Source: Micropterix aruncella (taxonomy: Eukaryota > Arthropoda > Insecta > Lepidoptera > Micropterigidae). Taken from it: a stretch of 64,000 nucleotides of DNA. Positions within the stretch are counted from its first letter, which is position 1. Every line of letters begins with the position of its first letter. The stretch covers positions 8,614,029 through 8,678,028 of the forward strand of contig OX155960.1 of NCBI GenBank assembly GCA_944548615.1. The letters are read 5' to 3'. Positions 19,401 to 31,050 of the stretch are shown here, in pieces. The position numbers were made by a program, and so were the translations under genes. A model generated the notes under the pieces. It had not been told where the DNA came from, made no database searches, and saw nothing but the letters and a program-made list of their open reading frames with translations.

Positions 19401-22400
19401 ATACATTCATCGAATCAACATTAGGTATGCCAAATAAAATTTTCAGAAAACCTTGATGACCTTTGTCATCTTATCTACGTGACAAGTAATTTGATGCTAA
19501 TGTAAGCAATTCATTAATTTGAAATGGTAGATTAAGCCTTTAATTTTCTTGAGTGGGAAGTACTTTACATTTTACATTATAGGGGAAGAAATTACTAAAG
19601 AGTACTTACTACACCAGTCGCTATGGTTAGTTGCATTATTTTCGACGGGTAGTTTTAATGCGGAAAAGTGACAACCTCTCATTTGACATTCTGCTCTAAT
19701 GTATGACATTGCCGTGTCTCGTTCACATAAACTAATTTCCGATTCTAGTTCACGGAGAAATGCAATCAAGCCCATTGCTTTACTAAGCAAATAAAGCAAG
19801 TCACATTTTTTGTTTTACTTTAATATCAAGTAATTACTTTTTTCTATGTGAATACTAATCAAAAAGACCACATTTTGCCGTTCCATTGTCAAAAAACTCA
19901 TGAGAACACATGTTTTTGTAAATGGGGCACGAGGTGACTAAGCATAACTGCATTTCATATTTTTTTCTGCTTAGTGGTTGCGAGTTACGCTTTCTAAACC
20001 GCCCAACAAAAAAGGAGTGTAATGTGTTCAGGATTCATCTATCTATGTATGTTTTCACTTTCTTTATTCCACCATAACTCCTAAACGCTCGAACCGATTT
20101 AGAAGTATGTGATATTAGAATCATTGTCATCCCGAGTTTTATAGGGTACCTTAACTGTCCAAATATCAAGTTAATAGTTGTCTAAATGTCAATAGATTAA
20201 CATAAATATATCGTGTTTACTGTCAAATGAAAGGTCTGATTGAGTACATTCCGAAAATATATATTTATCTATATGGATAACAACAAATATTTAGTTAAAA
20301 GAACCGTAATAAAAGTTATTATAAATACAGTAGATCCACTTTTTGTAATGGCAGTTGTATTTTTTATCCTTTTTATTGTTTTATTCCTATTTACCTGTTT
20401 AACCTAGTTACAATATATTTTTATCAATATTAAACAACAAAAAATAATTCGTAACTGAAGCACTTGTGTTGTTGTTGCCTAGAAATAAAGAAATATGGTT
20501 TTTCTTCTTTTGACCGACGGTCAATTTGCTAAATCAAGTTTTTTGATTTACTTCTGCTATCCTAACACATCAGCTAAAAAATGAATTTTGTAGCAAGTCC
20601 TAGACAGAAATGCTAGACTTTTTTGCTGATTCAATTTATATATTTAACTCATATTTGCCGAAAGTGTTACTTATGCTTTATTTCTTCGGAGGGGGCGGCA
20701 GCCTAGCTTGACCCTGGAATGATTTTGACAACTTTATACTTCAACTTTATACTCAACTGACGGCTACAAATAATGAAATTGTATGATTTACTTAGGCGGT
20801 CGCGAGGCTGAGGGCATCGTCACCTGGCTGCTCAAGAAGACCGGCCCGCCGGCTAAGGAAGTGGCCACCGCTGCCGAAATCAAGGAGCTGATAGAAGCCT
20901 CCAACGTTCTGATCGTGGGTCTTTTCAAGGACAAGGAATCTGACAACGCCAAGACCTTCCTGTCTGTAGCGTCCGCCATCGACGAGTTGCCCTTCGCTAT
21001 CACCGCCAACGATGAAGTCTACAAGGAATTGGAAGGAGAAGAAGGCAATGTCCTGATCTACAAGAAGGTACGGGAAACCTATATTACAGTAGGTCTCAAT
21101 AGAACTAGTACTAGAGCAATCCCGATAATCGGTCTCTTAGGCCTCTTGTACGCACGACGTTTTTTTGCTGCAAAATCTACGGTTAATTCAGGATTGGAAT
21201 TGACATTTTTCCCGGAATTCCCGAGATCGGGAACCCGGGAAAGAAACATTAGCATGATGTCATAAAAATTTCCTGATGAGCTACGAAATGTCCAAAGTGG
21301 CAGGTGCGTCGGGAATTTCATAACAGTACTGTACAGTAAATTAGTACAATAAATAACGATATTTTAAATGATCGTTGTGGTAAAATGTATTAATGAACAA
21401 TGGATGCAATCTATTTTTCTGACTTTTATATGGGATTCGTTCGGTATCATACAAAATAACCAATACATGTGGGAAAACGGAAATTCAGAGAACCGTCGAT
21501 TGTGATTTCACTGTATATTATTGTTTATTTTCAGTTTGATGACAAACGCGCTGTCTACGATGGCGAGTTCGAAGTCGCCGCTATCAAGAAGTGGGTGCAA
21601 GGCCAGTCTCTGCCGCTCATTGTTGAATTCAGCCACGAAACCGCCTCTAAAATCTTCGGCGGAGACATCAAGAGCCATCTTCTACTTTTCTTGTCCAAGG
21701 TATGAATAATAATCTTCATATTGAATAATTTGGCCGTCTAGAGAAATCTACAAAATGATTTACTTAATCAATTTTTACAGGAAGGAGGAAGCTACGATGT
21801 CGTTGACCCAATCAAACCCATTTCCAAGAAATTCAGGGACCGAGTGCTGTTTGTCACCATTAACTCTGATGAGGAGGACCATCAAAGGTCGGTACATTCT
21901 TTATTATGAAATCTATTCTGAATGTAAGAATCTTTCGAGGGGTATTTGTAATAACCAGGAAAGTCACAAAAAGCAAATTCTGCAAGATAGACAAAGAGCT
22001 GTATTAAAATTAAGATCGGCAGAAAACAGTACGCTGGCGTTTCCTGTAAAGCAATCTAAGATCTTCAACGATTCATTTGCATAACTGCTTCAAGACCCTG
22101 GTACAAGCTACTGCTGAGCGTTCGTCAATCTCATGTTAAGGCTTGACTAAAGTGTCTCCACCATCCAACATAATTTTCTGTCCTTTCCTGTTTCCTTACC
22201 TCTGACTTATTTTAGTTTTTAGATCAGCATTTAGGTACTCTTAGGTTAATTTTAATATTAGCAATGATGGCCAGCATTTTTTACTGAAGCATGCATTGGT
22301 TAGCTGGAAGATACTGCTCTAATCTTTCAGACCTGAGAATTTCCCAGTAAAGAAATCATTGAGTCCCGAACTATTTTTTGTCTTGCCTTGGCAAAAAAGT

Positions 22401-25400
22401 CTTGCCTTGGCAGAGCCTTACTTGACTCCTCAGGAGTCTTTAAATTTCAAGTCAATCGGCTAAGCTTTTTAAACTGGAGGTCTTTGTACATAGAGATATA
22501 GAATCCCAAAACTGTTGTATTGATATTTTAACCACTATTTAAGAAGAAAAAAAAAAAAACAGCCAACACTGCCATTATTCCATTGAATCCATTTCCTTCA
22601 CTTTACAATGTGGAGTTACAATGCATTATTATTACTATTATTACAAAAAATGGCATTGAAGTTGCAATGGCTATTGTTTATTTTTTGCATACTTTACTGC
22701 TGCAAGATCAATATTACATAAGCCAGATCTAAAATATTTCATGCAAGAATAAGGCTTGCCTGGTTGTTGCACCTAGTGCTATATTCAAGGCAAGGCCTTG
22801 GGCAATTTGATTCCTAAATAATAATTGGGCAAGGCAAGGCCTATAGGCAATTTGATTCCTAAATAATTATTGACCGGAATTGTTCCTTTCTTACACCAAA
22901 AATATGTTTTTTTTATGACAACCAGTCAAAACCTGTTTTTGACAAATTTGGATTTGCCTGGGTATTACTGACCACTCAATTATAATATGATGATACTTAC
23001 ATCACAGATAGGAATTGCCGTCTTACACACACATGCAGATAGTTTGCATTCTGATATAATCACATAATGCTATTTTGACATTTTTAATCGATTGTGTTTT
23101 CTCACACGTGCATTTCATGATTTGTGCAGGATTTTGGAGTTCTTCGGAATGACCAAAGAGGAGGTGCCAGCCATGCGATTGATCGGTCTCGAAGAGGATA
23201 TGGCCAAGTACAAACCCGCTGACCCTGCTATCACGCCCGAAAATGTCGAGGTTAGCTTACCTTATCAACTGTTTTTATTTTCTGTAATCTAATCAAATTG
23301 CATTTTGCTGACATTGCCAATGGAGCGATTGCTGATATGCCTATAGCTATTGACCGTGAAGTCCATTTAAAGTCTTATAATTGTTTTTGAACTCATTGTT
23401 CTTTTTTGTGGCAGTTCATTCATCATTCACAACGTTACACAAAAAAGGTTCTGAAAAGAAAAATTTGCTAAAGACGATTTAGCTGGGGCCATAGAGCATC
23501 TCACATAGATCAGTGCGTAATATTTTATCTTAAGGTTTTGGGTATGGGACAGCTGTTCGCCGCATTCGCTATCAATGGAAGAAAGACTCACTCGGGTGCG
23601 ACTTTCTCAACAACATTTGATTCATTTTCAACGGAATAAAAGGAGATATGTGGCTGGGCTCATTGTCGTGATACAATACCCAGATAGCAGCGATGTTTTT
23701 CGCACGCGGGTGACTTTTCCTCAATCTTTCCTGAACAATTCGAGCAATCCGTGAGTTTCGGCAGCGTTATTCGAAAGTATCCGCCATCGAGCGTCGTGAC
23801 GTCTCAAAACAAGGGTGCACTAAATCGGCTATCCTGATTTTCTGATTCTGGCAGCAGACTGACCGTTGTTATCAATAACCCCCCCCCCCCCCCTACCTCA
23901 CCCAACCGGTTCGACCAGTGGGGATGCAACAAAAAAATAATTTATGACGGGACACAACATGTATGTAAAAAATAGTCAGACCTAAGACATGTAATCTGAA
24001 CAATTATGAAGATAACGAATTTTAGCTAAAATATAACATTATTGCATTTGTCAGCAGAATGTCAATTTGTAAGATAAGTGAATATAGATTTAAAATTATG
24101 TGTATACTGCATAAAATCCAGACTATTTCTTACTTTACAGGCCGACACATTTATTGGCATGATTATATTTCATACAGCTTACATTTAAATTAGAGTCAAA
24201 CAACAGCGGCAGCTGTATCGACAATTGTCTGGCCTACAATGGACTCTTTGTCATTCGACTCTTGAAATTGTTCAAACGAATAATCATCAATTCGGCTATA
24301 TGCTATAGAGTATTAGTCGCATGCTCTACGCGAATAAGGAGCTGCTGAATAAACTGGAAAGGATGCAAAACGCGTGTATTCCATTTGTTTATTCCCTGCA
24401 GAAGCTTGATCACATATCGACCTTTCGTAGGCAAATGGGGTGGCTCCACATTACGCGATGTCGGGATTTTCATATACTCACCCTACTTTTTCGTGTTCTT
24501 CATTCAAACGTGCCTTCTAATTTGTATAATCTCTTCCCTTCGCTTTCATCCCATGGCCTTCCATTACGCTCTCTGGAAAATCTTTTACTGATTATGCCTC
24601 AGCATCACCTTTCATGTCCAAATCATTTGCAGTGAAGGCGGTTTGAATATGGAATTCCGTGCCTTTGCCCCTGAGACAACTTGGAAACCTGATCGAGTTT
24701 AAAAATTCTAATAGCATTTATAGCAAAAGACAATTACTTAACTTATGAATACCCCACACTCCTAGCTTGTCTTTATATCGCATTCCTCCCTTTAATATTG
24801 AGGTAACATATGTTATTTACTTCTGTTTTATTTTATTTATTATGTAATTGTACTCATTTATATAACCACTACTTTACAAAAATTACACTTGTTATTTATT
24901 AATTTGCCAATATAAACATTTAGTCACAATAACACAATTGCAACTTGGCAACAGGCCCACCATGTTGTACTCTATGGTGTGTGCAATAAAGTTTTTCAAA
25001 AAAACAAACAACATAGCCTCAGGTCCGATTGTGAGTTTTGCCATACATTTTCTCATTAGTTTGTCCGCCTCTTCATCCCCCTATCTTTTCATCCGTTTCG
25101 GGTTTACTGTTCGTCGATGCTCAATGCTTATACTAATTGGATGTCTTCTTTTCAGTCATTCGTGGGTGATTTCCTGGAAGGCAAACTCAAGCAACACTTG
25201 CTCTCGCAAGATCTCCCCGAAGACTGGGACAAGAATCCTGTCAAGGTGCTCGTCGCCTCCAACTTCGAATCGGTGGTCATGGACAAATCCAAAGACGTTT
25301 TAGTCGAATTCTACGCTCCGTGGTGCGGACACTGCAAGCAGCTCGCTCCCATCTACGACAAACTCGCCGAGGAACTCGAATCCAACTCGGACATTGTCAT

Positions 25401-25626
25401 CGCCAAGATGGACTCCACCGTCAACGAACTCGAGACCACGAAGATCACTTCGTTCCCCACTATCAAGCTCTACACTAAAGAAAATGCTATCATCGAATAC
25501 AACGGAGAGCGAAACCTCGAAGGTCTCAAGAAATTTGTCGAGTCGGGCGGCAAATACGGAGTCGCCGCACCCGACGAGGCGGAAGAAGAGGAAGAGGACG
25601 ACAAAGCGAGGAAAGACGAGTTGTAA
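16329..25626 (+). CDS. Pdi: Protein disulfide isomerase (PDI), complete seven-exon gene
   Basis: Forms, breaks and rearranges disulfides in proteins folding in the ER lumen. Coding exons: 16329-16479, 18604-18801, 20796-21067, 21535-21699, 21781-21887, 23130-23250, 25156-25626; all introns are GT-AG and the joined length is 1,485 nt (494 aa plus stop). Residues 1-20 form a signal peptide ([20 protein letters not shown]). Domain a carries APWCGHC with Cys55/Cys58; b and b' follow; a' carries APWCGHC with Cys395/Cys398; an acidic tail ends in KDEL, the ER retrieval signal. [14 protein letters not shown] is the family block of b'. The ATG at 16329 is preferred over the in-frame one at 16284 because it starts directly at the signal peptide. 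Length and layout match insect PDI (about 490-500 aa). Introns 1, 2 and 6 are 2 kb or longer and carry repeats. Confidence 0.95.
16718..17152 (+). repeat. Perfect 212-bp direct duplication in PDI intron 1
   Basis: 16718-16929 and 16941-17152 read identically base for base by eye, separated by 11 bp. Each copy contains the short inverted motif CCGCAGATAACATGCGG. Complete identity implies a very recent duplication, or an assembly artefact. Confidence 0.9.
17145..17545. mobile_element. Short inverted-repeat element (MITE-like) in PDI intron 1
   Basis: ATTATTGCAGTATAGGT followed by one base and CCT at 17145 is mirrored by AGG, one base, ACCTATACTGCAATAAT ending at 17545 (about 20-bp inverted termini, 401 bp). 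The interior is non-coding and includes a short GGTTAGGTTAGG tract at about 17344-17361. A target duplication was not resolved. Confidence 0.6.
17760..17965 (-). repeat. Fragment of a dispersed repeat (LINE target family)
   Basis: Contains 'ttcgggcgataatatagcgg', also present at about 32829-32849 and split by a LINE at 42441/43104. It is an unoccupied copy of that insertion site. Confidence 0.65.
18604..18801 (+). CDS. Pdi: PDI exon 2: domain a active site CGHC
   Basis: Acceptor AAACAG; the first bases complete Tyr and read APWCGHC. It includes the cis-Pro block [11 protein letters not shown] and ends at G|GTATGT. Confidence 0.93.
19980..20400 (+). repeat. Dispersed repeat, unoccupied copy
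   Basis: Diverged but collinear with 61630-62340: 'gcccaacaaaaaa', 'gtgtaatgtgtt', 'gttcatctat', 'tattccac', 'atatcaagt', 'aggtctg', 'cactttttgtaatggcagtt'. Where the 61.6-kb copy holds a TTAA MITE, this copy has a single TTAA (about 20152-20155). It lies in PDI intron 2. Confidence 0.7.
20796..21067 (+). CDS. Pdi: PDI exon 3: end of domain a and domain b
   Basis: Acceptor CTTAG; starts [12 protein letters not shown] and ends GNVLIYKK at donor AAG|GTACGG. The open frame that continues to 21265 is intron read-through. Confidence 0.92.
21535..21699 (+). CDS. Pdi: PDI exon 4: b/b' junction
   Basis: Acceptor TTTTCAG; encodes [10 protein letters not shown] through [14 protein letters not shown] to FLSK, donor AAG|GTATGA. 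Confidence 0.93.
21781..21887 (+). CDS. Pdi: PDI exon 5: domain b'
   Basis: Acceptor TTTACAG; encodes [18 protein letters not shown] to SDEEDHQ and two bases of a split Arg codon. Confidence 0.92.
22780..22870 (+). repeat. Two-unit tandem repeat in PDI intron 5
   Basis: Two units of 'ggcaaggcct...ggcaatttgattcctaaataat' follow each other, about 43 bp apart. Related 'cttgccttggca' motifs occur at 22380-22420. Confidence 0.6.
23130..23250 (+). CDS. Pdi: PDI exon 6: domain b'
   Basis: Acceptor TGTGCAG; encodes [19 protein letters not shown] to ITPENVE, donor GAG|GTTAGC. Confidence 0.92.
23530..23850 (-). mobile_element. Degenerate mariner transposase fragment
   Basis: The minus strand reads a frameshifted mariner core with RLRKSHPR and [13 protein letters not shown], a form of the W-x-LHHDNAPSHTS block that holds the second catalytic Asp. 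Both ends are lost. It is in PDI intron 6. Confidence 0.6.
24225..24930 (+). mobile_element. LINE C-terminal reverse transcriptase fragment
   Basis: [34 protein letters not shown] and [11 protein letters not shown] are C-terminal blocks of an I/R1-like LINE RT (LxxLQNACIRFIY, DHISPYRxxLxWL). The coding part ends near 24635; about 300 bp of AT-rich 3' sequence follows. It is in PDI intron 6. Confidence 0.7.
25156..25626 (+). CDS. Pdi: PDI exon 7: domain a' active site, acidic tail, KDEL
   Basis: Acceptor TTTTCAG; encodes [16 protein letters not shown], the second [24 protein letters not shown], an EEEEEDD tail and terminal KDEL before TAA. Confidence 0.95.
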   Translation, partial: SFVGDFLEGKLKQHLLSQDLPEDWDKNPVKVLVASNFESVVMDKSKDVLVEFYAPWCGHCKQLAPIYDKLAEELESNSDIVIAKMDSTVNELETTKITSFPTIKLYTKENAIIEYNGERNLEGLKKFVESGGKYGVAAPDEAEEEEEDDKARKDEL

Positions 25627-25839
25627 ATTATTATCTTCCGCGAAATAGATACTGATTTTAGTAATGTTAGGCTTCCATTTATACCTCTACCGCCGATTTT
25701 GTGAAAAATTTTGTATTAGGGTCCCAATTTATCCAAGTACACCACAATACCGCAGCGTCGCAACCAGTAGATGCACTCCGTGTTAAATGTGAGCGGATAG
25801 CAGCCAGTGCGTAAATTCCTGGCAATGCTAACATACGCC

Positions 25840-26100
25840 GTGCACCATCTAGTGGTGGGGTAGAGCAAAGTGGATAGCGTGAAAATATTATCCGGGCTCA
25901 AATACCTATGCACACCAATTTTCACGGTGATCGGTTGAACAATATAGAAGTTGATCTGCTGCAGCGCCATCTAGTGGTGAGTTACAACAAAGTAGACTAT
26001 AAAGGCCTTCTCCATGAAAAAATACATATAAGTGCCAACTTTCATGGGGATCGGTCAAACTGTGTCGAAGTCTATTAAGCTCAGACAGACATACACCAAA
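25840..26100 (+). repeat. Two-unit tandem repeat in the PDI 3' flank
   Basis: Two units of about 125 bp each begin 'gc.ccatctagtggtg' and end near 'gatcggt', at 25846 and 25970. The motif is common in dispersed insect repeats. Confidence 0.6.
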
Positions 26101-26159
26101 ATCCATTTTTACATACATAGATGTATTGATCTTCCAACCTGGCTTTGGTGATCTTTCCA

Positions 26160-26990
26160 TCCCTGTTTTATAAAACATGTAGACGCATCTGTCTTACTTG
26201 TGCGAACGCTCATGTGCACCATTCCAGTGCAGACATTCACCACACTAGCGGCAATACTATATTATAAAAAGACTGTCCTTTTTGTTGGAACACTGTTCAA
26301 TACATGAATGATGCCATGAAATGGACGAGTGCACCTGCTGGTCATTCTATTATGCTGTAACAATACTGTAAACATTCTCCTATTGTATCAATATGAAAGG
26401 ATTGAATTTGGGCCACGGGATCCTTCTGTAATTCGGTTGTGTTCGTTAAGTTTCGTTTTCATTTCTAACATTCCGTTTTCGCCTCGATTTGTATATAATT
26501 AATTCAAAACCGCTGCATTTTTTTAACATAGGTATAATATGTGATTAAAAATAATCTTTAGTATTTCTATCAAATTTTGTTATTTTTTTTTTTACGAAAT
26601 AGTTATAAAAATTAAGTACTGATATTAAATTAAGTTCGTGTTCTTATGTTGGATGCAATTTTTTTTACTATGAAAATCTCCGCGCTCTTAGCGGGTACTT
26701 ATTATTGTGAAGACTCGACGAGATGATAGCATTATTTTTTGAATATTTATTAAAATATATTACAATCTGCATTATTATTATAATTGGATCGAGAGGAAAA
26801 TTAAAATTCGAAAGCGTTAAAATAGCTATAAAGATGTAACTAGCATAAGGAGATAATAATATTATTGAGAGAGGAATAATGAAGTATGAAATTAAAGCCT
26901 ATGATTCCTTTATGTTGGTTTTAATTTTACAGGAAATTTTAACCTATGAGGGCCATTATAAAAGTTAAGAACGTCTGTTTCTCAAAATAA
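26160..26990. other. AT-rich intergenic sequence downstream of PDI
   Basis: No gene or repeat end recognised. Confidence 0.4.
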
Positions 26991-26999
26991 TGAAACGAA

Positions 27000-27338
27000 A
27001 CATTTTACATTTTGATATTTTAGGTATTTTGCTTAGTCGCCGTTCAATTCCAAACATTTTTCATAGCGCAGTAGCAGTTTTCCTATGCCTTCTGCATCCC
27101 CACTTATCGCCAAGTTTTTGAACCAGTCCCTAACTTCCTCTTTCAATTCGTCATCATTCCCATAGTTTTTTGCCCAAAAAATCCTTCAATTTGTGAAAAC
27201 GAAAGTAATCGCTGGGGGCCAAGTCAGCTGATAAGCGGATGTCCAAAAATCTTTTACTCAATCCTTGATTTAAGTTCGTCGGTCACAGCTGAGGGTCGGC
27301 CTGCTCGTTTTTCCTCGTGAACATTAGTTCCGCCGCCA
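27000..27338 (-). mobile_element. Internally deleted mariner
   Basis: The minus strand has an N-terminal block (EEKRAGRPSAVTDELKSRI) that jumps to C-terminal blocks (a diverged SDYFRFHKLKDFLG, DDELKEEVRDWFKNLA, EGIGKLLLRYEKCLELNGD). The catalytic core is missing. It is truncated at a TTAA (27339-27342) where a CCCTTCGAGGG-type MITE end begins. Confidence 0.7.
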
Positions 27339-27399
27339 TTAACCCTTCGAGGGCGATAAGTTTTGCGCTAGAGTATGGAAATTTTTGAGACAACTCTTA

Positions 27400-28307
27400 A
27401 GCTGGGCATTGACGGTCAGTTTTTCGCGTCAGTCTAGACATAAAACTGTGGCATCGCTCCAAATGGTTTTATGCTAACTAGATTTTCCCATTCACTGGCG
27501 TCACTCTTGCTCTTCAGTTTTCGACCGGCCCGGCCGCATGAAGGACGTGTTTTCTCTTTGCGGACGTCCACGAATAAAAATGGATTCTGATTCCGAAGAA
27601 GAAACATTCCTTGTTACTACGGCTACTGTTTGTTGTCATATAGGTACTCACAAGAAAACGAAAAAGAAAGACTTAAAAAAGAAGTCAATTCACACACGTC
27701 AATTTCTTAAATGAGTTATCGTTAAAACCGAGGGACTGGCGAAACTATTTAAGGATGGACAAAGGGACATATTTCAAGATTTTAGAACTTTTAACTCCAT
27801 ATATTGTTAAACAAGATACTAATATGAGACAAGCTATAAACCCTCATGAGAGATTGACTGCCACTCTTCGTTTCTTAGCATCGGGAATGAAATCTGACTT
27901 CTATAAGATCTAATTCAATTTTATAAATAATTCTAAATAAAATTGGAATATTTTGTCTAAATATAATCTTCTACAGCTTTTTGTCGATACTGTTTATTTT
28001 TTATTTTTTGTCTTATTTTCCATAAACATTCTGAATTTCTATATTTTTTGATGAAATCTATCATTATGACACGTCCGACACCGCCATGATGACCACGAGC
28101 GAACTGACGCGTTGGATTGCCGATTGCGCACTCACGGTCAGTTTTGCGCGACGCGCCAGTTGGATTATGGTAGCCACGGAAAATATTCGTGGCGCGTCGT
28201 CAGTTAAAACTCTGGAGTGATGATTCGACATTCACGATCAAATTTTCTATGCATGCCAGTTCAACTGACGCGAAAAACTGACCGTCAATGCCCAGCGTGG
28301 CCCAGCT
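27400..28307 (+). mobile_element. Non-autonomous PIF/Harbinger element (908 bp)
   Basis: The termini share GCTGGGCATTGACGGTCAGT and 14 further bases, and the element is flanked by TTA at 27397-27399 and 28308-28310. TTA target duplications are a PIF/Harbinger hallmark. The right end carries an extra GCTGGGCCAC step. Internally the + strand encodes MDSDSEEETFLV... and, after a one-base insertion near 27710, NELSLKPRDWRNYLRMDKGTYFKILELL and HERLTATLRFLASG, the N-terminal part of a HARBI1-like nuclease. The DDE core is gone. Confidence 0.85.
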
Positions 28308-28809
28308 TTACAGGGCGTGTAAATAACGTGAATGTCAAGTTTTGTGAAAATTGGTTCAATAGTTTTTTTTTATAAATTGAAGGGACCTAAGTGTTCCTAT
28401 GGTCCATAAAGATGCAAAGTTACAACTTTTGTCCAAAATTTGTTTATTTTATTAATTAACTCTGAAATCATACATACTAAAAAGAAAAAAAAATATTTTA
28501 TTTATTTATTTAAATTCACCAGGTTCCTTGGTCATTTGCAATATATAAGTCCGAGCTTGTTGGTCATTTGAATAAGTCTTCGACCATAAAATAAAAACAA
28601 AGTTGCATTTTTGAAAGTTAATGTTGCACCCATCCCGTTTTTTTTGTTGGGATTGGTTATTCATCGGCGGAGCCTTAAAACTTTATTTAACGTTTCTACA
28701 ACCTTTGTGGTTTGGAAAACAATTAATAGAGTGGACAATGGTACAATTGTCTCAAAATGCCGTTATCGTTTTACCTGAAAAAGGGTTTTGTTTTGAACAC
28801 CTATGTTAA

Positions 28810-29143
28810 CCCCTCGCGTACCAGACGGCCCGAAACGTCCAGAATTGATATTTACCATCGAACCCCAGACGGCCCGAAATGGCCAGGCGAGGCCGACCGC
28901 TAATTATGTTAGTACAACTTTGACTAATAATTATGAATAATCTTTATTGCTTTACATAACGACGTTACAAATATCTAATAGCAAATTTCAATAGGAACAT
29001 AAAACAGGTCTTTTTTAGACGATCGGTGTGACAGTTTCGGAGTAATCGTTTTTTTTCTGAAACGCCATCTTTTTTTTGAGACTCGCGAATTTCTTACGGG
29101 CCGTAAGGCACACATTAAAATTCAAACCGCGGGCCGCGAGGGG
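28810..29143. mobile_element. piggyBac-type TTAA MITE (334 bp), family 2
   Basis: Flanked by TTAA at 28806-28809 and 29144-29147. Ends CCCCTCGCG on both strands. Near the left end the motif AGACGGCCCGAAA occurs twice; a related TTACGGGCCGTAA palindrome sits near the right end. Confidence 0.8.
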
Positions 29144-29229
29144 TTAATTGTGTGTAGTTGCATCTTAAACACTTCGCAAGATGGTTGTTTTAAAAGAGTT
29201 TTTGATTTTCGATGTTAATATTTAAAGAA

Positions 29230-29985
29230 AATAAAATTCGAAATACCATCGTTCAACCCTGCCACAGAAAATTGCCTATAATGCTCTTGACCTCTGATTT
29301 CTTTATTGTTTTTATCAAAATGGGCAAAATTAGTGTAATGGATCGAAATTCAACACAAAGGACATTCAGTGTGAAAAAACGAACAAATAACAAGGAAGTC
29401 AGTTAGTGCAAAACATTATGGGAACAAAAAAAATCAAAGAAACCGTTCAAATCGAGGACCGAACAAGGAGTGGAAGGCCTAAAAAGAGATGTTTGGCTGC
29501 ATCAGTTAAGCTCGGGGGTGGCTCTATAATGATATAAGAGTGTTTTTTGGCGAATGGGGTCGGACCCTTGATCAGATTCATGAGACTGAATGCAGATGGT
29601 TATATGAAAATATTAGGGCAGTATGCCATTCTATCTGGACGCGGCTTGGTTGAGAATAACTATACTGCAGTAAGACAACAACCCAAAGGTCCAGCAAAAA
29701 GTGATTTAAAAAAAAATGGAGCAAAGTAATGTGCTTGGGTCCTCGATTTGTGTGATTGGCCTGCCCAGAGTCCCGATTATAATTCAATTGAGCTATTTTG
29801 GGAATCTTTGGACAATAAAGAAAAAAAGAAAGACGCCCAATAAATAAGGAAGATCTGTAGAAAGTGCTAAAAAAACTGGGTTTAAATATCCAAAGAATGC
29901 ATTAAAAAACTAATTGAAAATGCGCCGACTCGCATAGCAGAAATGGAGCGTGCTATGGGGCACACTAAATATTAAGTTATAATTA
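29230..29985 (+). mobile_element. Degenerate Tc1-like transposase
   Basis: Across several frames: SGRPKKR, SVKLGGGSIMI, NGVGPLIRF, DGYMKILGQYA, then DWPAQSPDYNSIELFWESL. These are Tc1-family blocks including the VMVWG-type and the DWPxQSPDLNPIExxW block. The sequence between the DNA-binding domain and the core has been deleted. Confidence 0.75.
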
Positions 29986-30157
29986 AATTTTTAATGTAGT
30001 TGCTTATAAGTAAATAGATTTTAATTAAACGTAAATGTGGCCAAATAATAGCTTTTGTATTTTTAAATACGTCTTAATGATAAGATCAACATTTAATCAA
30101 AGAAGAATAGACTGTTCGAAGACTTATTCACAGTAGTGTATGTCCCACAGTCCTTAA

Positions 30158-30372
30158 CCCCTCGAGCCTCAGAGGGACCAATCGGACTCAAACGTAAAAG
30201 CACAGTTGCGCCTCGTTGGGATCGATCGGACTCTAAAGTTAGTAAGTTTGGGGGAAATTAATATTTTGGTCGGCCGCCATTTTAAATTTAAAATTTCCAT
30301 AATTATACATAGTCTTTCAAAGACTATGTATAATTATGGAAATGCGCTCGCGAAATCTCACGGCTCGAGGGG
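30158..30372. mobile_element. piggyBac-type TTAA MITE (215 bp) with central palindrome
   Basis: Flanked by TTAA at 30154-30157 and 30373-30376. The ends CCCCTCGAGCC are perfect inverted copies. GATCGGACT/AATCGGACT motifs repeat near the left end. The centre holds a perfect 25-bp palindrome at 30293-30343. Confidence 0.82.
30293..30343. repeat. Perfect 25-bp palindrome with a 1-nt centre
   Basis: Arm ATTTCCATAATTATACATAG plus TCTTT, one C, then the exact complement. It lies inside the MITE at 30158-30372. Confidence 0.92.
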
Positions 30373-30940
30373 TTAAAGGGTTAAACATAATTCACCATTT
30401 TCGAACTGAAGCTTCTTTTATATTTCCATAAACTTCAGTTATCTGTCTGTAAATTTCGATAGGGTGAACTCATTTTGCATTCAGTAAGTGTATTACGCTA
30501 GGAACGAGATCCTTAATTTTGACACACATTTTAAAAGCGCAAAAATAAGCAGTAAACGACTGCGGCTGCTCCCTGTTGGCTTCAAACTGACAGGAACGAT
30601 TGGGTAAGTCAATTTCATCGCAGAGGGGGTGGTTGGAGGCTCGTCAGATCAAAACGTTCTTTACTTTTAGATTGTTTACTCGTATATTGCCGTTTTATAA
30701 AACTATGGTGCAACTAGCAATCGTAAAAGACCTCTGTCTATGACTTCACTATGAAAATTTTGCTAATGCCATAATTAACAGCATCAAAATAAGGCAACGG
30801 AATCTACTCTTCGAGCGTCAAGATGTAAATATTGTATACCTATGGGAGGACCCAGGCGATATTTATTAAGATTGCGAAGTTTTACCATGAGTAATACAAT
30901 ACAGAGCCTCGATAGTCCGAACACCGGAAATTTGTACCCT

Positions 30941-31050
30941 GGGGGTCTATTCTTGAAAAATTTTGCAAGCTAAATTTGTCTATTTAGCAAAAGTTAATCA
31001 AATGGACCATAGACAAATTTAGCATGCAAAATTTTTCAAGAATTGCCCCC
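30941..31050. repeat. Foldback element with ~42-bp arms
   Basis: The left arm starts GGGGGTCTATTCTTGAAAAA and runs to about 30983; 31009-31050 is its near-perfect complement. The loop is about 25 bp. No coding content. Confidence 0.85.

Noticed and set aside
20783..21265. 160-aa frame extending past PDI exon 3
   Set aside because: The part after 21067 is intron; a GTACGG donor and the FDDKR exon at 21535 continue the protein.
23880..23894. Poly-C run, and poly-G near 62977-62988
   Set aside because: Simple homopolymers; length is unreliable and no function is implied.
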